Origin: Phycisphaerae bacterium
Lineage (GTDB): Bacteria; Planctomycetota; Phycisphaerae; UBA1845
Reading direction: 5' to 3'
NCBI GenBank assembly: GCA_029260075.1
Contig: JAJDDY010000023.1
Location: forward strand, 248,001 to 312,000
Length of the DNA stretch: 64,000 bases
Made by a program: the position numbers and the translations under genes. The notes under the pieces are model-generated. The model was not told where the DNA came from. It searched no databases and was given only the letters and a program-made list of their open reading frames with translations. Shown in pieces: positions 43,929-51,997 of the stretch. How positions within the stretch are numbered: position 1 is the first letter of the stretch; every line of letters begins with the position of its first letter.

Positions 43929-46900
43929 ATGAGTGACAATTTGGTTCTGGAAAAGACGTACGATCCCAAGGGCGTCGAGCCAGAAATCTATGCGACTTGG
44001 GAACGGTCCGGCGCCTTCCGGTCGACGCCGGATGGCAGCCCGCACGAGAAGACGTTTACCGTGGTCATCCCGCCGCCCAACGTCACCGGTGCGCTGCATC
44101 TCGGTCACGCGCTCAACAACACGCTGCAAGACATTCTGGTCCGCTACCATCGAATGCGCGGATTCAACACCCTGTGGCAGCCGGGCACCGACCACGCGGG
44201 CATCGCCACGCAAGCGGTCGTCGAGCGGCGCATCCGCGAGCAAGAGGGCAAGAACCGGCACGAAATCGGTCGCGAACAGCTCGTCGCCCGAATCTGGAAA
44301 TGGAAAGACGACTACGAGAAGCGCATCATCGGTCAGCTTAAGCTCATGGGCTGCTCGTGCGATTGGGACCGCATCCGCTTCACGCTCGACGAAGGTCTGG
44401 CCGGCGCCGTCCGCACGCAGTTCTTCAATCTGTTCAAGGATGGTCTCATTTTTCGCGGCAAGCGGTTGGTCAACTGGGACACGCAACTACAGACTGCCGT
44501 CGCCGACGACGAGGTCTATCACGAAACCGTCAAGGGGCACTTCTGGCACTTCAAGTATCCGGTGATCGATCCGAAACCGGGTGAGCCGGAACACGTGATC
44601 ATCGCCACGACGAGGCCGGAGACGATGCTGGCTGACACAGCCGTGGCGGTGCATCCCGACCCCGAGGCGTTTTTCGACAAGCAGGAGCAGGAACTCAAGA
44701 CTCAGCTAGGTCGACTTTCCGATCGGTCCGGCAGAGAAGCCGTCGAGCTTACCGCCAAGCTTGACGTGCTGGCCGCGCGCCGTGAGTCGACCTTGGGTGG
44801 ATTGGTCAAACTACGCGACATGGCCAACGACGGCCGCATGGTGACGCTGCCGCTTATGAATCGCCCGATTCGATTGATCTGCGACGAGTGGGCCGATCCG
44901 ACCAAGGGCAGCGGCTGCGTGAAGATCACTCCGGCGCATGATCCGAACGACTACGAAGTCGGCGTGCGTCACGGGCTGGCGATGATCAACGTGCTTACTG
45001 CGGCCGGCAAGATCGCCCCGGTCGTCGAACCCAACGGTGAAACAAATTCCCATAGCAAGGACTACGAGGGTCTGGCCTTTTCCACCGCCGGGCGTGACAA
45101 GGTCGTGGCCGACTTGGATGCGCTTGGGTTGCTCCACGAAGTCGAGGATCGTGATACCGAGATCGGGTTTAGCGATCGCAGCAAAGTGCGCATCGAGCCG
45201 TATCTTTCGGACCAATGGTTCGTGAGGACTGAGGACATAGGGACGGAGGGACAGAGGGACGGAGGGACGAAGGGGGTGACGCTCGGTGATGGTACGCGGG
45301 CGCCGGGTTTGGCTCAGGCGGCGATGGATGCCGTCGACGACGGACGAGTTAAGATTTTTCCACCGCGCTATGCGAAGTCGTATCTCGACTGGCTTGGCGA
45401 GAAACGTGACTGGTGCATTTCGCGGCAATTGTGGTGGGGGCATCGGATTCCGGTTTGGACTGACAGGTTTCTTTCGGGCCATGTGACGGCCGGGTACCCA
45501 CTTAATGGAGAAGCGCTCCTTAAGGAATGGGGCGTCAAGTGTTACCCATCCGACACTATCTATGCACCAAATCTTGATGGAAGTTCGCCGAAGTCCGGTC
45601 CGGAAGAGATGCGACTACTTCACTATTGCGTCGCTGATAAACTCACCGTCGAACAGGTGTCGATCCTTACTGAGCAGGCGGGATGGCGGCGGGACGAAGA
45701 CGTCCTCGACACCTGGTTCTCCTCCGCCTTGTGGCCGTTCAGCACGCTTGGTTGGCCGGAGAAAACTGAGCACTTGGACCAATACTATCCCGGTTCCGTG
45801 CTGTGTACATCGCGCGATATCATCACGAATTGGGTGGCTCGCATGGTGATGTTCGGGTTGTACGCGATGGGTCGCATCCCGTTCGACCATGTGTACATCC
45901 ACCCGAAGATTCTCGATGGGCGCGGCGAGACCATGAGCAAGTCGAAGGGCAACGGCGTCGACCCGGTGGACATCATCCACTCGCACGGCACGGACGCCCT
46001 GCGCTATTCGATGGCCGACATGACCACCGAGACGCAGGATATTCGCATGCCGATCGAATACGTCTGCCCGCACTGCGGCAAGCTCACCGATCAGACGCTG
46101 GCCATCAAACAAGAAACGCAGGCCAGGAAATCGCGAGGCGAAAAGCTCGTCGGCAAACTGCAACCGATCGACTGCCACCGAATCAAGTGCGCGAACAAAC
46201 AGTGCGGCAAAGAGTTCGCGTCACAGTGGGCCGACGATTCGCTCAAGAAGGAACTCGGTCTCGGTCGCGAAACGTCGGACAAGTTCGACATTGGCCGCAA
46301 CTTCTGCAACAAGCTTTGGAACGCCTGCCGCTTCGCGTTCATGAACCTCGAAGGCGCGCCGTGCCACAAGCTCGACGTCGCGTCCCTGGCGCCGGAGGAT
46401 CGATGGATTCTGTCGATGCTTTCGCAAACCGTTCGCCGCTACCATGCGTGCCTGAAAGAGTACCGATTCTCCGCATCGGTTCGTGAGTTACGCGAATTCT
46501 TCTGGGACAGTTTGTGCGATTGGTACATCGAGCTGACCAAGCCGCGTCTCACCGGTGAGTCGCAGCAGGGCGACGACGGGGTTACGGCGAACGCGAACAC
46601 CTCCGGCGCGACGGCCCGGCAGGTACTTGCGTTTTGCATCGACCAAGTGCTACGCCTTTGGCACCCTACGATGCCGTTCATGACCGAGCGCTTGTGGCAA
46701 CAGCTCAATCAGGTCGCCCCCGATCGAGGCCTGCCCGGCGTGGCTGACCTTGCGCCTGCGCCGCAGTTGGTCACCGCAGCCTTCCCGCCGGTCGAAGGAT
46801 ATTCCGAGTTTGAAGACGCGGCGATCGAGAAGGTGTTCAGTGGGCTGCAAAGTGTCGTGCGGGCTGTTCGCGAACTCCGATCGCAGTGCGACGTCTCGCC

Positions 46901-47291
46901 CAAGGATGCGGTCACAGCCACCGTCGTCCTGCCCGAGGACGAAGCGGACGCCTTCCGCGACCAAGCCCATATCGTCTCGCGTATGGCCAACGTGCAGACG
47001 CTGCATATCGATCCCAACGCCAAGCGTCCAGCCAACGCGGGAAGTGTCACCATGGGGGCACTACGTGTCTTCGTTCACGACATCAGCGACGACGCCGCCG
47101 AGCGCATCCGAGGGGCCAAGGAATTGCAGAACCTGGACAAACAGATCGCGGGCAAGGAGCGTCAACTCGGCAACGAACGTTTTGTGGCCAACGCCGCCCC
47201 GGCTGTCGTCGAAGATGAGCGACGCCGCCTAGGAGAACTAACCGCCCATCGCGAGACGCTGCGTGCGCACCTGCTCGAACTCGGTAGCTAA
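43929..47291 (+). CDS. valS: Valyl-tRNA synthetase with zinc-ribbon insertion
   Basis: A class I synthetase of 1120 residues, longer than the usual 880-950. HIGH motif: GALHLGHALNN (57-60). KMSKS motif: GETMSKSKGN near residue 668. The editing domain includes ATTRPETMLADTAVAVHP. Three insertions explain the length: a charged coiled-coil-like stretch in the editing domain (about 248-305); IGTEGQRDGGTKG (about 437-450), encoded by a GGGACGGA-type simple repeat; and a four-Cys zinc ribbon, CPHCGKL...CHRIKCANKQCGKEF, between KMSKS and the anticodon domain (about 712-760). The C-terminal coiled coil is present (DKQIAGKERQLGNERFVANA). ATG 43929 gives the proper family start. Confidence 0.95.
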   Translation: MSDNLVLEKTYDPKGVEPEIYATWERSGAFRSTPDGSPHEKTFTVVIPPPNVTGALHLGHALNNTLQDILVRYHRMRGFNTLWQPGTDHAGIATQAVVERRIREQEGKNRHEIGREQLVARIWKWKDDYEKRIIGQLKLMGCSCDWDRIRFTLDEGLAGAVRTQFFNLFKDGLIFRGKRLVNWDTQLQTAVADDEVYHETVKGHFWHFKYPVIDPKPGEPEHVIIATTRPETMLADTAVAVHPDPEAFFDKQEQELKTQLGRLSDRSGREAVELTAKLDVLAARRESTLGGLVKLRDMANDGRMVTLPLMNRPIRLICDEWADPTKGSGCVKITPAHDPNDYEVGVRHGLAMINVLTAAGKIAPVVEPNGETNSHSKDYEGLAFSTAGRDKVVADLDALGLLHEVEDRDTEIGFSDRSKVRIEPYLSDQWFVRTEDIGTEGQRDGGTKGVTLGDGTRAPGLAQAAMDAVDDGRVKIFPPRYAKSYLDWLGEKRDWCISRQLWWGHRIPVWTDRFLSGHVTAGYPLNGEALLKEWGVKCYPSDTIYAPNLDGSSPKSGPEEMRLLHYCVADKLTVEQVSILTEQAGWRRDEDVLDTWFSSALWPFSTLGWPEKTEHLDQYYPGSVLCTSRDIITNWVARMVMFGLYAMGRIPFDHVYIHPKILDGRGETMSKSKGNGVDPVDIIHSHGTDALRYSMADMTTETQDIRMPIEYVCPHCGKLTDQTLAIKQETQARKSRGEKLVGKLQPIDCHRIKCANKQCGKEFASQWADDSLKKELGLGRETSDKFDIGRNFCNKLWNACRFAFMNLEGAPCHKLDVASLAPEDRWILSMLSQTVRRYHACLKEYRFSASVRELREFFWDSLCDWYIELTKPRLTGESQQGDDGVTANANTSGATARQVLAFCIDQVLRLWHPTMPFMTERLWQQLNQVAPDRGLPGVADLAPAPQLVTAAFPPVEGYSEFEDAAIEKVFSGLQSVVRAVRELRSQCDVSPKDAVTATVVLPEDEADAFRDQAHIVSRMANVQTLHIDPNAKRPANAGSVTMGALRVFVHDISDDAAERIRGAKELQNLDKQIAGKERQLGNERFVANAAPAVVEDERRRLGELTAHRETLRAHLLELGS

Positions 47292-47745
47292 TGCAACGCT
47301 CAAGTTGGAAGTGAGGGAGCCGAAACGGTCGTGCCAGCGATGACGTAGGTGCGAGAAGGGATTCACGCACCAGCGGCTTAGGGGGGAGGTAGCCCGTTGC
47401 AGGGGTGGCTATGTGCTGTGCCGTGAATCCTTTCTCGGCACTTCGGGTTGACGTGCAAGAAGGGATTCACGCACCAGCGGGAAGGGATTCGCGCACGATC
47501 AGCTTGTTGAACAGGTGTGGCACCGGCTTCCAGCCGGCGATCCATTAGCGATTTCCGCCTCTTGCGGGCCACTCAACCCTCTGGTTTCACGCACAGCCTC
47601 GCCCGTTCCACGGCGGATTCATTCACCCGCACGATGCAGGCTGGCCGATATCTCGGTACGGGTGTTCGCGCGCGGCGAGACGTCGCCGGACGTTCGCCGC
47701 GACCGGGCCGAGTTTGTTGGAACCGCCAATCGAGGTGACGCATCG
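47292..47745. other. Repeat-rich intergenic region after valS
   Basis: The gap holds an inverted GTGCG hairpin (47348-47371), a GTGCCG hairpin (47418-47441), an inverted copy with one G-T wobble (47453-47474), a half copy near 47481-47496 and a CACCGGCT hairpin (47515-47543). No gene is supported. Confidence 0.6.
47348..47543. repeat. Cluster of GTGC-type and CACCGGCT hairpin repeats
   Basis: This is the fourth large cluster. As in the clusters at 6.6, 7.7 and 9.4 kb, a CACCGGCT unit borders several GTGC-type hairpins. The two families therefore travel together. Confidence 0.88.
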
Positions 47746-48495
47746 ATGATCTACGCAGCGCTGACGTTTTGGTTGCTGGTGGTTGTCCTGACCGCATGGG
47801 GCGTGCATCGTCTCTGGAGCGGGATGATCAAAGCCAAGATGCTCAACACGCTCCTGCTCCCCGGGACGCTCATCGCCCAAGTCGGTCACGTGCTCGGCCT
47901 GCTCGTTACCGGCGCCACGATTAGCAACACCACGCTGTACAAAGACGACGACTCCGGAGCACCGGAGACAACGCCGAATCCCGACCCGCGAATCCCCGTG
48001 GTCGGTCCGGTGATCATCGGCTTGCTGCCGTTGCTGGCGTGCGCAATGGGCATCTACCTGGTGGCCCGACAGATCGGCGGACCGATCGTTGTGAACATGA
48101 AAGCCAGCGCTGTGGGGCCGATGTTGCCCTATACACTGGGCGGCGTGTGGCAGATGCTGCGCGATCAGATCACGCTTGTGGAATCTCTCGTCTCCGCAAT
48201 CATCTCCGCCAATTTCGGCCGTTGGCCCACGTGGGTGTTCCTCTATCTACTGGTCTGCTTGACCGTTCGCACGGCTCCGTTTCCAGGAAACCTTCGCGGT
48301 GCGCTCGGAGCGATTCTGGTACTCGGAGTCGGCGGGGCGCTCGTCGGCTCCTTGATGGATGTGGCCGACCCGCGCGTTGCGAACTGTTGGGCTGTGCTCA
48401 ACCTGACGGTCGCCACACTGCTACTCTTGCTAATGATCAGCCTGCTCGTACGCGGTGGCGTGGGTTTGACCCGCGTACTGCGCGAAGGCGCGTGA
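47746..48495 (+). CDS. Polytopic membrane protein, possible degenerate M50-like protease
   Basis: 249 residues with about six hydrophobic segments. After the first helix comes LLLPGTLIAQVGHVLGLLVT, which resembles the LPGTLIHELSHALAAL zinc motif of M50-type membrane metalloproteases, but with A-Q-V-G-H in place of H-E-x-x-H. If homologous, the enzyme would be inactive. GPVIIGLLPLLACAMGIYL and WVFLYLLVCLTV follow. The assignment to M50 is an inference from the surrounding pattern. GAGGTG lies eight bases before ATG 47746. Confidence 0.7.
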   Translation: MIYAALTFWLLVVVLTAWGVHRLWSGMIKAKMLNTLLLPGTLIAQVGHVLGLLVTGATISNTTLYKDDDSGAPETTPNPDPRIPVVGPVIIGLLPLLACAMGIYLVARQIGGPIVVNMKASAVGPMLPYTLGGVWQMLRDQITLVESLVSAIISANFGRWPTWVFLYLLVCLTVRTAPFPGNLRGALGAILVLGVGGALVGSLMDVADPRVANCWAVLNLTVATLLLLLMISLLVRGGVGLTRVLREGA

Positions 48496-48578
48496 GGGCT
48501 TCACCTGGTAGGCTTGTTGCAATTCCCAGAACGACCCATACATGTTTACCGATTAGAATTCCATACGCATTCACGTAT

Positions 48579-48662
48579 TGCGGCTGAGAGGATTTGAACC
48601 TCCACGACCTTTCGGTCACTAGATCCTAAATCTAGCGCGTCTGCCAATTCCGCCACAGCCGC
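48579..48662 (-). tRNA. tRNA-Leu (TAG)
   Basis: An 84-base type II tRNA on the minus strand. It has acceptor GCGGCTG paired with CAGCCGC, TGGCGGAATTGGCAGACGCG in the D arm, an anticodon loop TTTAGGA with TAG, a long variable arm (GACCGAAAGGTC) and GGTTCAAATCC in the T arm. CCA is not encoded. Confidence 0.93.
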
Positions 48663-48715
48663 CGCGTTGCGTTCATCTGACTTGCGTTCATCCGAAATTG
48701 TGTTCATCCGCTATT

Positions 48716-48744
48716 GTGTGGCACCGGCTTCCAGCCGGTGATCC
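48716..48744 (+). repeat. CACCGGCT hairpin repeat
   Basis: A perfect GTGTGGCACCGGCTTCC unit followed by AGCCGGTGATCC, between tRNA-Leu and aroC. It follows a short tandem of GTTCATC-containing units (GTTCATCTGA, GTTCATCCGA, GTTCATCCGC) at about 48671-48712. Confidence 0.88.
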
Positions 48745-48850
48745 CATTGGCGACCTTCCCGCATGACGGCGTGCAACTCATTTCCACGAGACGGAAACAA
48801 ACGCGATACGAGATACGCCGCCTTCTTCAACCACGCTCTCATGTCAACGG

Positions 48851-50053
48851 CTATTCGACATCGTCGGACGGCGCCGGTGCATCGCCATCGATCGTCATTT
48901 TGCCGAGCGTTCGCGCACGATTCAGGAACCAATCGTACGCCGCCCGCACCTCTTCAAGCGTATCACCGCCGAATTTTTCAAGAAGCGTCCGGGCGATCTC
49001 AAACGCCACGACGTTTTCCGCCACGACGCTTGCGGCTGGAACCGCGCAGACGTCGCTGCGTTCGTAGTCCGATCGTTCCGGTTCGCGCGTGATCAGGTTG
49101 ACGCTATCCAGACCGCGGAGCAGCGTACTGATCGGCTTCATAGCCGCACGAACGACAATCGTCGCACCGTTGGTCATGCCGCCTTCAACCCCGCCGGCGT
49201 TGTTGGAGCGTCTGGTAAACCCGAGGTTGGGCTCGGTCCGAGCCGCACGATCGAAATCGATCTCGTCATGCACATCGCTGCCGAATCGCTCAGCCACGCC
49301 AAACCCAAGCCCGATCTCAACGCCCTTGAACGCCTGGATCGAACCGACGGCCTGCATAAGACGCCCGTCCAACTTGTCCTGCCAGCGCATGCAACTGCCC
49401 AAGCCCGGCGGGACGCCGCGTACTTGAACTTCGACGACACCGCCCAACGTATCCTTGTCTACCTTGGCCTGTCGAATCGCTTCGATCATTCGAGCGGCGG
49501 CATCTTGATCGATGCAGTAAGCTTCGTTCGCGTCACGCTGCTTCCGCAGCTCATCTACCGAGGCGTCTGTCGCTCCGGTCGCCACCACGTCATGAATCCG
49601 CAAGACGTATCCGATCACCTCGATGTCGAACACACGCAGCAAACTTCGCACCAACGCCCCAGCCGCTACACGCGCCGCCGTCTCTCGTGCGGAGGCCCGT
49701 TCAAGCGTCTCACGACAATCGACGGTGAGCCACTTGATGCTACCGGCCAGGTCAGCATGTCCCGGTCGAGGCCGGTGAACGGGCGGGGCGTCGTCGATGC
49801 GGTGATCTCGGTTTGCGAGTCGAATGGCAATGGGTGAGCCCATGGTCACGCCGCGGCGAAGACCGGAAAGAAACTCCGCCCGGTCGCGCTCGATCTTCAT
49901 CCGCCCGCCGCGACCGTACCCGCCTTGTCGCCGTTTCAGCTCGGCGTCGACCAGTTCGGTATCGATCGTAACACCGGCTGGCATACCATCAATAAGCGCA
50001 ACGAGGGCGGCTCCGTGCGACTCTCCTGCAGTTCGATAGTCCAATCGTGCCAC
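48851..50053 (-). CDS. aroC: Chorismate synthase
   Basis: AroC makes chorismate from EPSP using reduced FMN. The 400-residue protein begins ARLDYRTAGESHGAALVALI with the GESHG signature. Family segments RRQGGYGRGGRMKIERD, GSPIAIRLAN, RPRPGHADLAG, ARETAARVAAGALV and GGVEGGMTNGATIVVRAAMK follow. GTG 50053 is chosen because it starts the conserved sequence directly; a longer frame exists upstream. Chorismate also feeds the futalosine pathway through mqnD and the tryptophan branch through trpF in this window. It is divergent from yjbQ. Confidence 0.95.
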   Translation of the reverse strand: MARLDYRTAGESHGAALVALIDGMPAGVTIDTELVDAELKRRQGGYGRGGRMKIERDRAEFLSGLRRGVTMGSPIAIRLANRDHRIDDAPPVHRPRPGHADLAGSIKWLTVDCRETLERASARETAARVAAGALVRSLLRVFDIEVIGYVLRIHDVVATGATDASVDELRKQRDANEAYCIDQDAAARMIEAIRQAKVDKDTLGGVVEVQVRGVPPGLGSCMRWQDKLDGRLMQAVGSIQAFKGVEIGLGFGVAERFGSDVHDEIDFDRAARTEPNLGFTRRSNNAGGVEGGMTNGATIVVRAAMKPISTLLRGLDSVNLITREPERSDYERSDVCAVPAASVVAENVVAFEIARTLLEKFGGDTLEEVRAAYDWFLNRARTLGKMTIDGDAPAPSDDVE

Positions 50054-50193
50054 CGGGCCATGATAATCTCGGTCACGACGAATGAACAGGGTCGCCCCGT
50101 GCCGATTCAATCACCCAACCCGGCCACAGAACCCGTGCGCGATCAATGGTCGGGGCCATTGAAGCGATCGAAGCCTGAGATAGACTGACCGCT

Positions 50194-50628
50194 ATGGCTG
50201 TCGAATCGCATCAGTTCAACGTCGAGTCGCGCGGCGACAATCACGTGATCAATATCACGGATTCGGTGACTGCGGCTTTGGTCTCCGGGCGAATTGCCGA
50301 TGGAACCGTCACGGTGTTCGTCGTCGGATCGACGGCTGGCATCACCACGACCGAGTTCGAGCCCGGGCTTGTTCAACGCGACTTGAAGGTTGCGTTCGAG
50401 GGCATCGCCCCGAAGGACGGCCGCTATCTACACGAAGAAACCTGGCACGACGACAACGGCCATTCCCACGTCCGCGCGTCATTGCTCGGGCCGACGCTTC
50501 AGGTTCCGATGATCGACGGCCGACTGCCGCTGGGGACATGGCAACAGATCGTGCTGATCGATTTCGATACCCGACCAAGAACACGAACGATCATCGTGCA
50601 GGTGGTGGGGGTGGAAGGGACGGAGTGA
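50194..50628 (+). CDS. YjbQ/UPF0047 family protein
   Basis: 144 residues. Motifs are VVGSTAGITTTEFEPGLVQ, HDDNGHSHVRASLLGP with several conserved His, and RLPLGTWQQIVLIDFDTRPR. YjbQ has been linked to low-level thiamine phosphate synthase activity; the physiological role is open. It is alone on its strand, divergent from aroC and convergent with fur. Confidence 0.92.
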   Translation: MAVESHQFNVESRGDNHVINITDSVTAALVSGRIADGTVTVFVVGSTAGITTTEFEPGLVQRDLKVAFEGIAPKDGRYLHEETWHDDNGHSHVRASLLGPTLQVPMIDGRLPLGTWQQIVLIDFDTRPRTRTIIVQVVGVEGTE

Positions 50629-50840
50629 AGAAGGGATTTTGGGACGTAGGGAAGAAGAGAGAAGGTGACGCCGACCCGTTGCTCGAACGGTCGTTGGTTC
50701 AACCCGAATCGTCACGCGCCTCAGTAACAATGTCCCGTCAGCCCTTCGCCTGGGCGCGCAGTGCAAACCTCGCGTCCGCAAATCCATCTCCCCCTCCGTC
50801 CCTTCTTCTCTTCTTCCCTACGTCCCTTCCCTCTTACCCC
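50609..50840. repeat. Large inverted repeat of GGGACGTAGGGAAGAAG-type sequence between yjbQ and fur
   Basis: The left arm (about 50612-50666) and right arm (about 50788-50840) are reverse complements over GGGACGTAGGGAAGAAGAG and neighbouring units, with about 120 bases between. The arms invade the last codons of both convergent genes. It could fold into a long stem and act as a two-way terminator. The same unit type recurs in valS at 45238-45280. Confidence 0.75.
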
Positions 50841-51313
50841 ATCGTAACCACCGGGCATTTCGTCGAGCATTCCCAACATAGTCCCGATAGTTGGAAGCGA
50901 TGACTTGTCACGTGGAAGTGATGGCGTTGCCCGATCTTCGCCCGCAGTGCGACGACTTCGTCAGACGCGAACTCGACGATGCGTCCGCAGCGGCGACAGA
51001 CCATGTGGTCGTGCGGCGCCTCCCCGAAGGCAAACTCGTAGTACGCCCGTTTTTCGTCGAAGCGCACCTCCTTTAAGATGCCACACTCGACCAGCAGCGG
51101 CAGGGTTCGGTAGATCGTAGCCTTGCTGACCTTGCGATCGCTTTCGCGTAGGAGGTGGATCACCTGTTCGGCTTCGAAGTGATCGCGAAACTCAAGCACC
51201 GAGTCGAGAATCACCGCGCGAGTACGCGTGTACTTGACGCCGTGGTTCCGCAGGTATCGGCGGAACGCTGCTTGAGCCTCATCGACCTTGGTTGGGTTGG
51301 TAGGTGACGTCAT
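50834..51313 (-). CDS. Fur-family transcriptional regulator
   Basis: 159 residues. The N-terminal winged helix contains GVKYTRTRAVILDSVLEF and VSKATIYRTLPLLVECGILKE. The C-terminal dimerisation part has HDHMVCRRCGRIVEF, with a metal-site His pattern, and two C-x2-C pairs (CRRC, and CWEC followed by a further Cys) for structural zinc. Which metal or peroxide it senses (Fur, Zur or PerR type) cannot be decided. No regulated transport gene is adjacent. The upstream side is occupied by two MITE-like elements. Confidence 0.92.
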   Translation of the reverse strand: MTSPTNPTKVDEAQAAFRRYLRNHGVKYTRTRAVILDSVLEFRDHFEAEQVIHLLRESDRKVSKATIYRTLPLLVECGILKEVRFDEKRAYYEFAFGEAPHDHMVCRRCGRIVEFASDEVVALRAKIGQRHHFHVTSHRFQLSGLCWECSTKCPVVTMG

Positions 51314-51425
51314 GGTTTCGAAAAACAGATCGTCTTGGAATAGCCTGCGGACAGCGTCGCTACGATTATCTCCAATCCCCTCAGCCGTACAACCTATTGA
51401 CGTGGAAGCGTGTATTCATGGGCTA

Positions 51426-51572
51426 GTGCTTTGTCACAGCTAGAATGACGGGTTTACCGAGCCGCGACCGTGAGGGAGCGGACCCTAGTTAAGCTTCAAT
51501 CACAGCGTCAAGACGCTCTCTAGTTGTCGGCGCCAGATCGAGCCACCCGTATCTCTACGTGTGACAGAGCAC
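51426..51572. repeat. MITE-like palindromic element, copy 5 (147 bases, flanked by TA)
   Basis: The ends are GTGCTTTGTCACAGC and the inverted GTGTGACAGAGCAC. TA stands on both sides (51424-51425 and 51573-51574). The inside equals the element at 15193 in GAGCCGCGACCGTGAGGGA and the AGCGTCAAGACGCTCTCTAG hairpin. Confidence 0.88.
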
Positions 51573-51574
51573 TA

Positions 51575-51723
51575 GTGTTCTGTCGCACTTCGAATGAAGG
51601 GCTTACCGAGCTGCGCCCGTGAGGAAGCGGACGTTCGCAAGCCATTCGCGACAGCTTCAAGACGCTCCCTCGCGGTCGCGGCTCGGTTCGGACGAACCCG
51701 TCACTTGAGTCGTGACAAAGGAG
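51575..51723. repeat. MITE-like palindromic element, copy 6, adjoining copy 5
   Basis: It starts GTGTTCTGTCGCAC right after the shared TA and ends AGTCGTGACAAAGGAG before another TA (51724-51725). The arms GAGCTGCGCCCGTGAGGAA and CGCGGTCGCGGCTC differ from copy 5, so this is a separate insertion and not a fresh duplication. Confidence 0.85.
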
Positions 51724-51766
51724 TAACGTCACGGCTCATTTCACGGGTCAAGATGTACACTGTATC

Positions 51767-51844
51767 GTGTGCCACTGCTCTCGAGCAGTGCTGATCGCGC
51801 CGGTCCACAAACCCCAGGGACGTGATCGAGAACAGTGGCACACC
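51767..51844. repeat. Inverted repeat GTGTGCCACTGCTC / GAGAACAGTGGCACAC
   Basis: The arms GTGTGCCACTG and CAGTGGCACAC frame an inner CTCGAGCAG hairpin and a GATC-containing loop. It is a different palindromic family from those above. The remaining bases of 51314-51997 show no gene. Confidence 0.75.
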
Positions 51845-51997
51845 CGCAGCATCTCGTGTAAGAATGCACCAGCGTGCGGCGCGCGCGTGGGTGTGAATTT
51901 GAAGTCACTTGGCGGTGTCAGACTTAATAGGTGTACCGGATTGTTCAGGTGAGCAGAGTGATCCACCAGCCCGCGACACGCGACCGAGGCCCGATTG

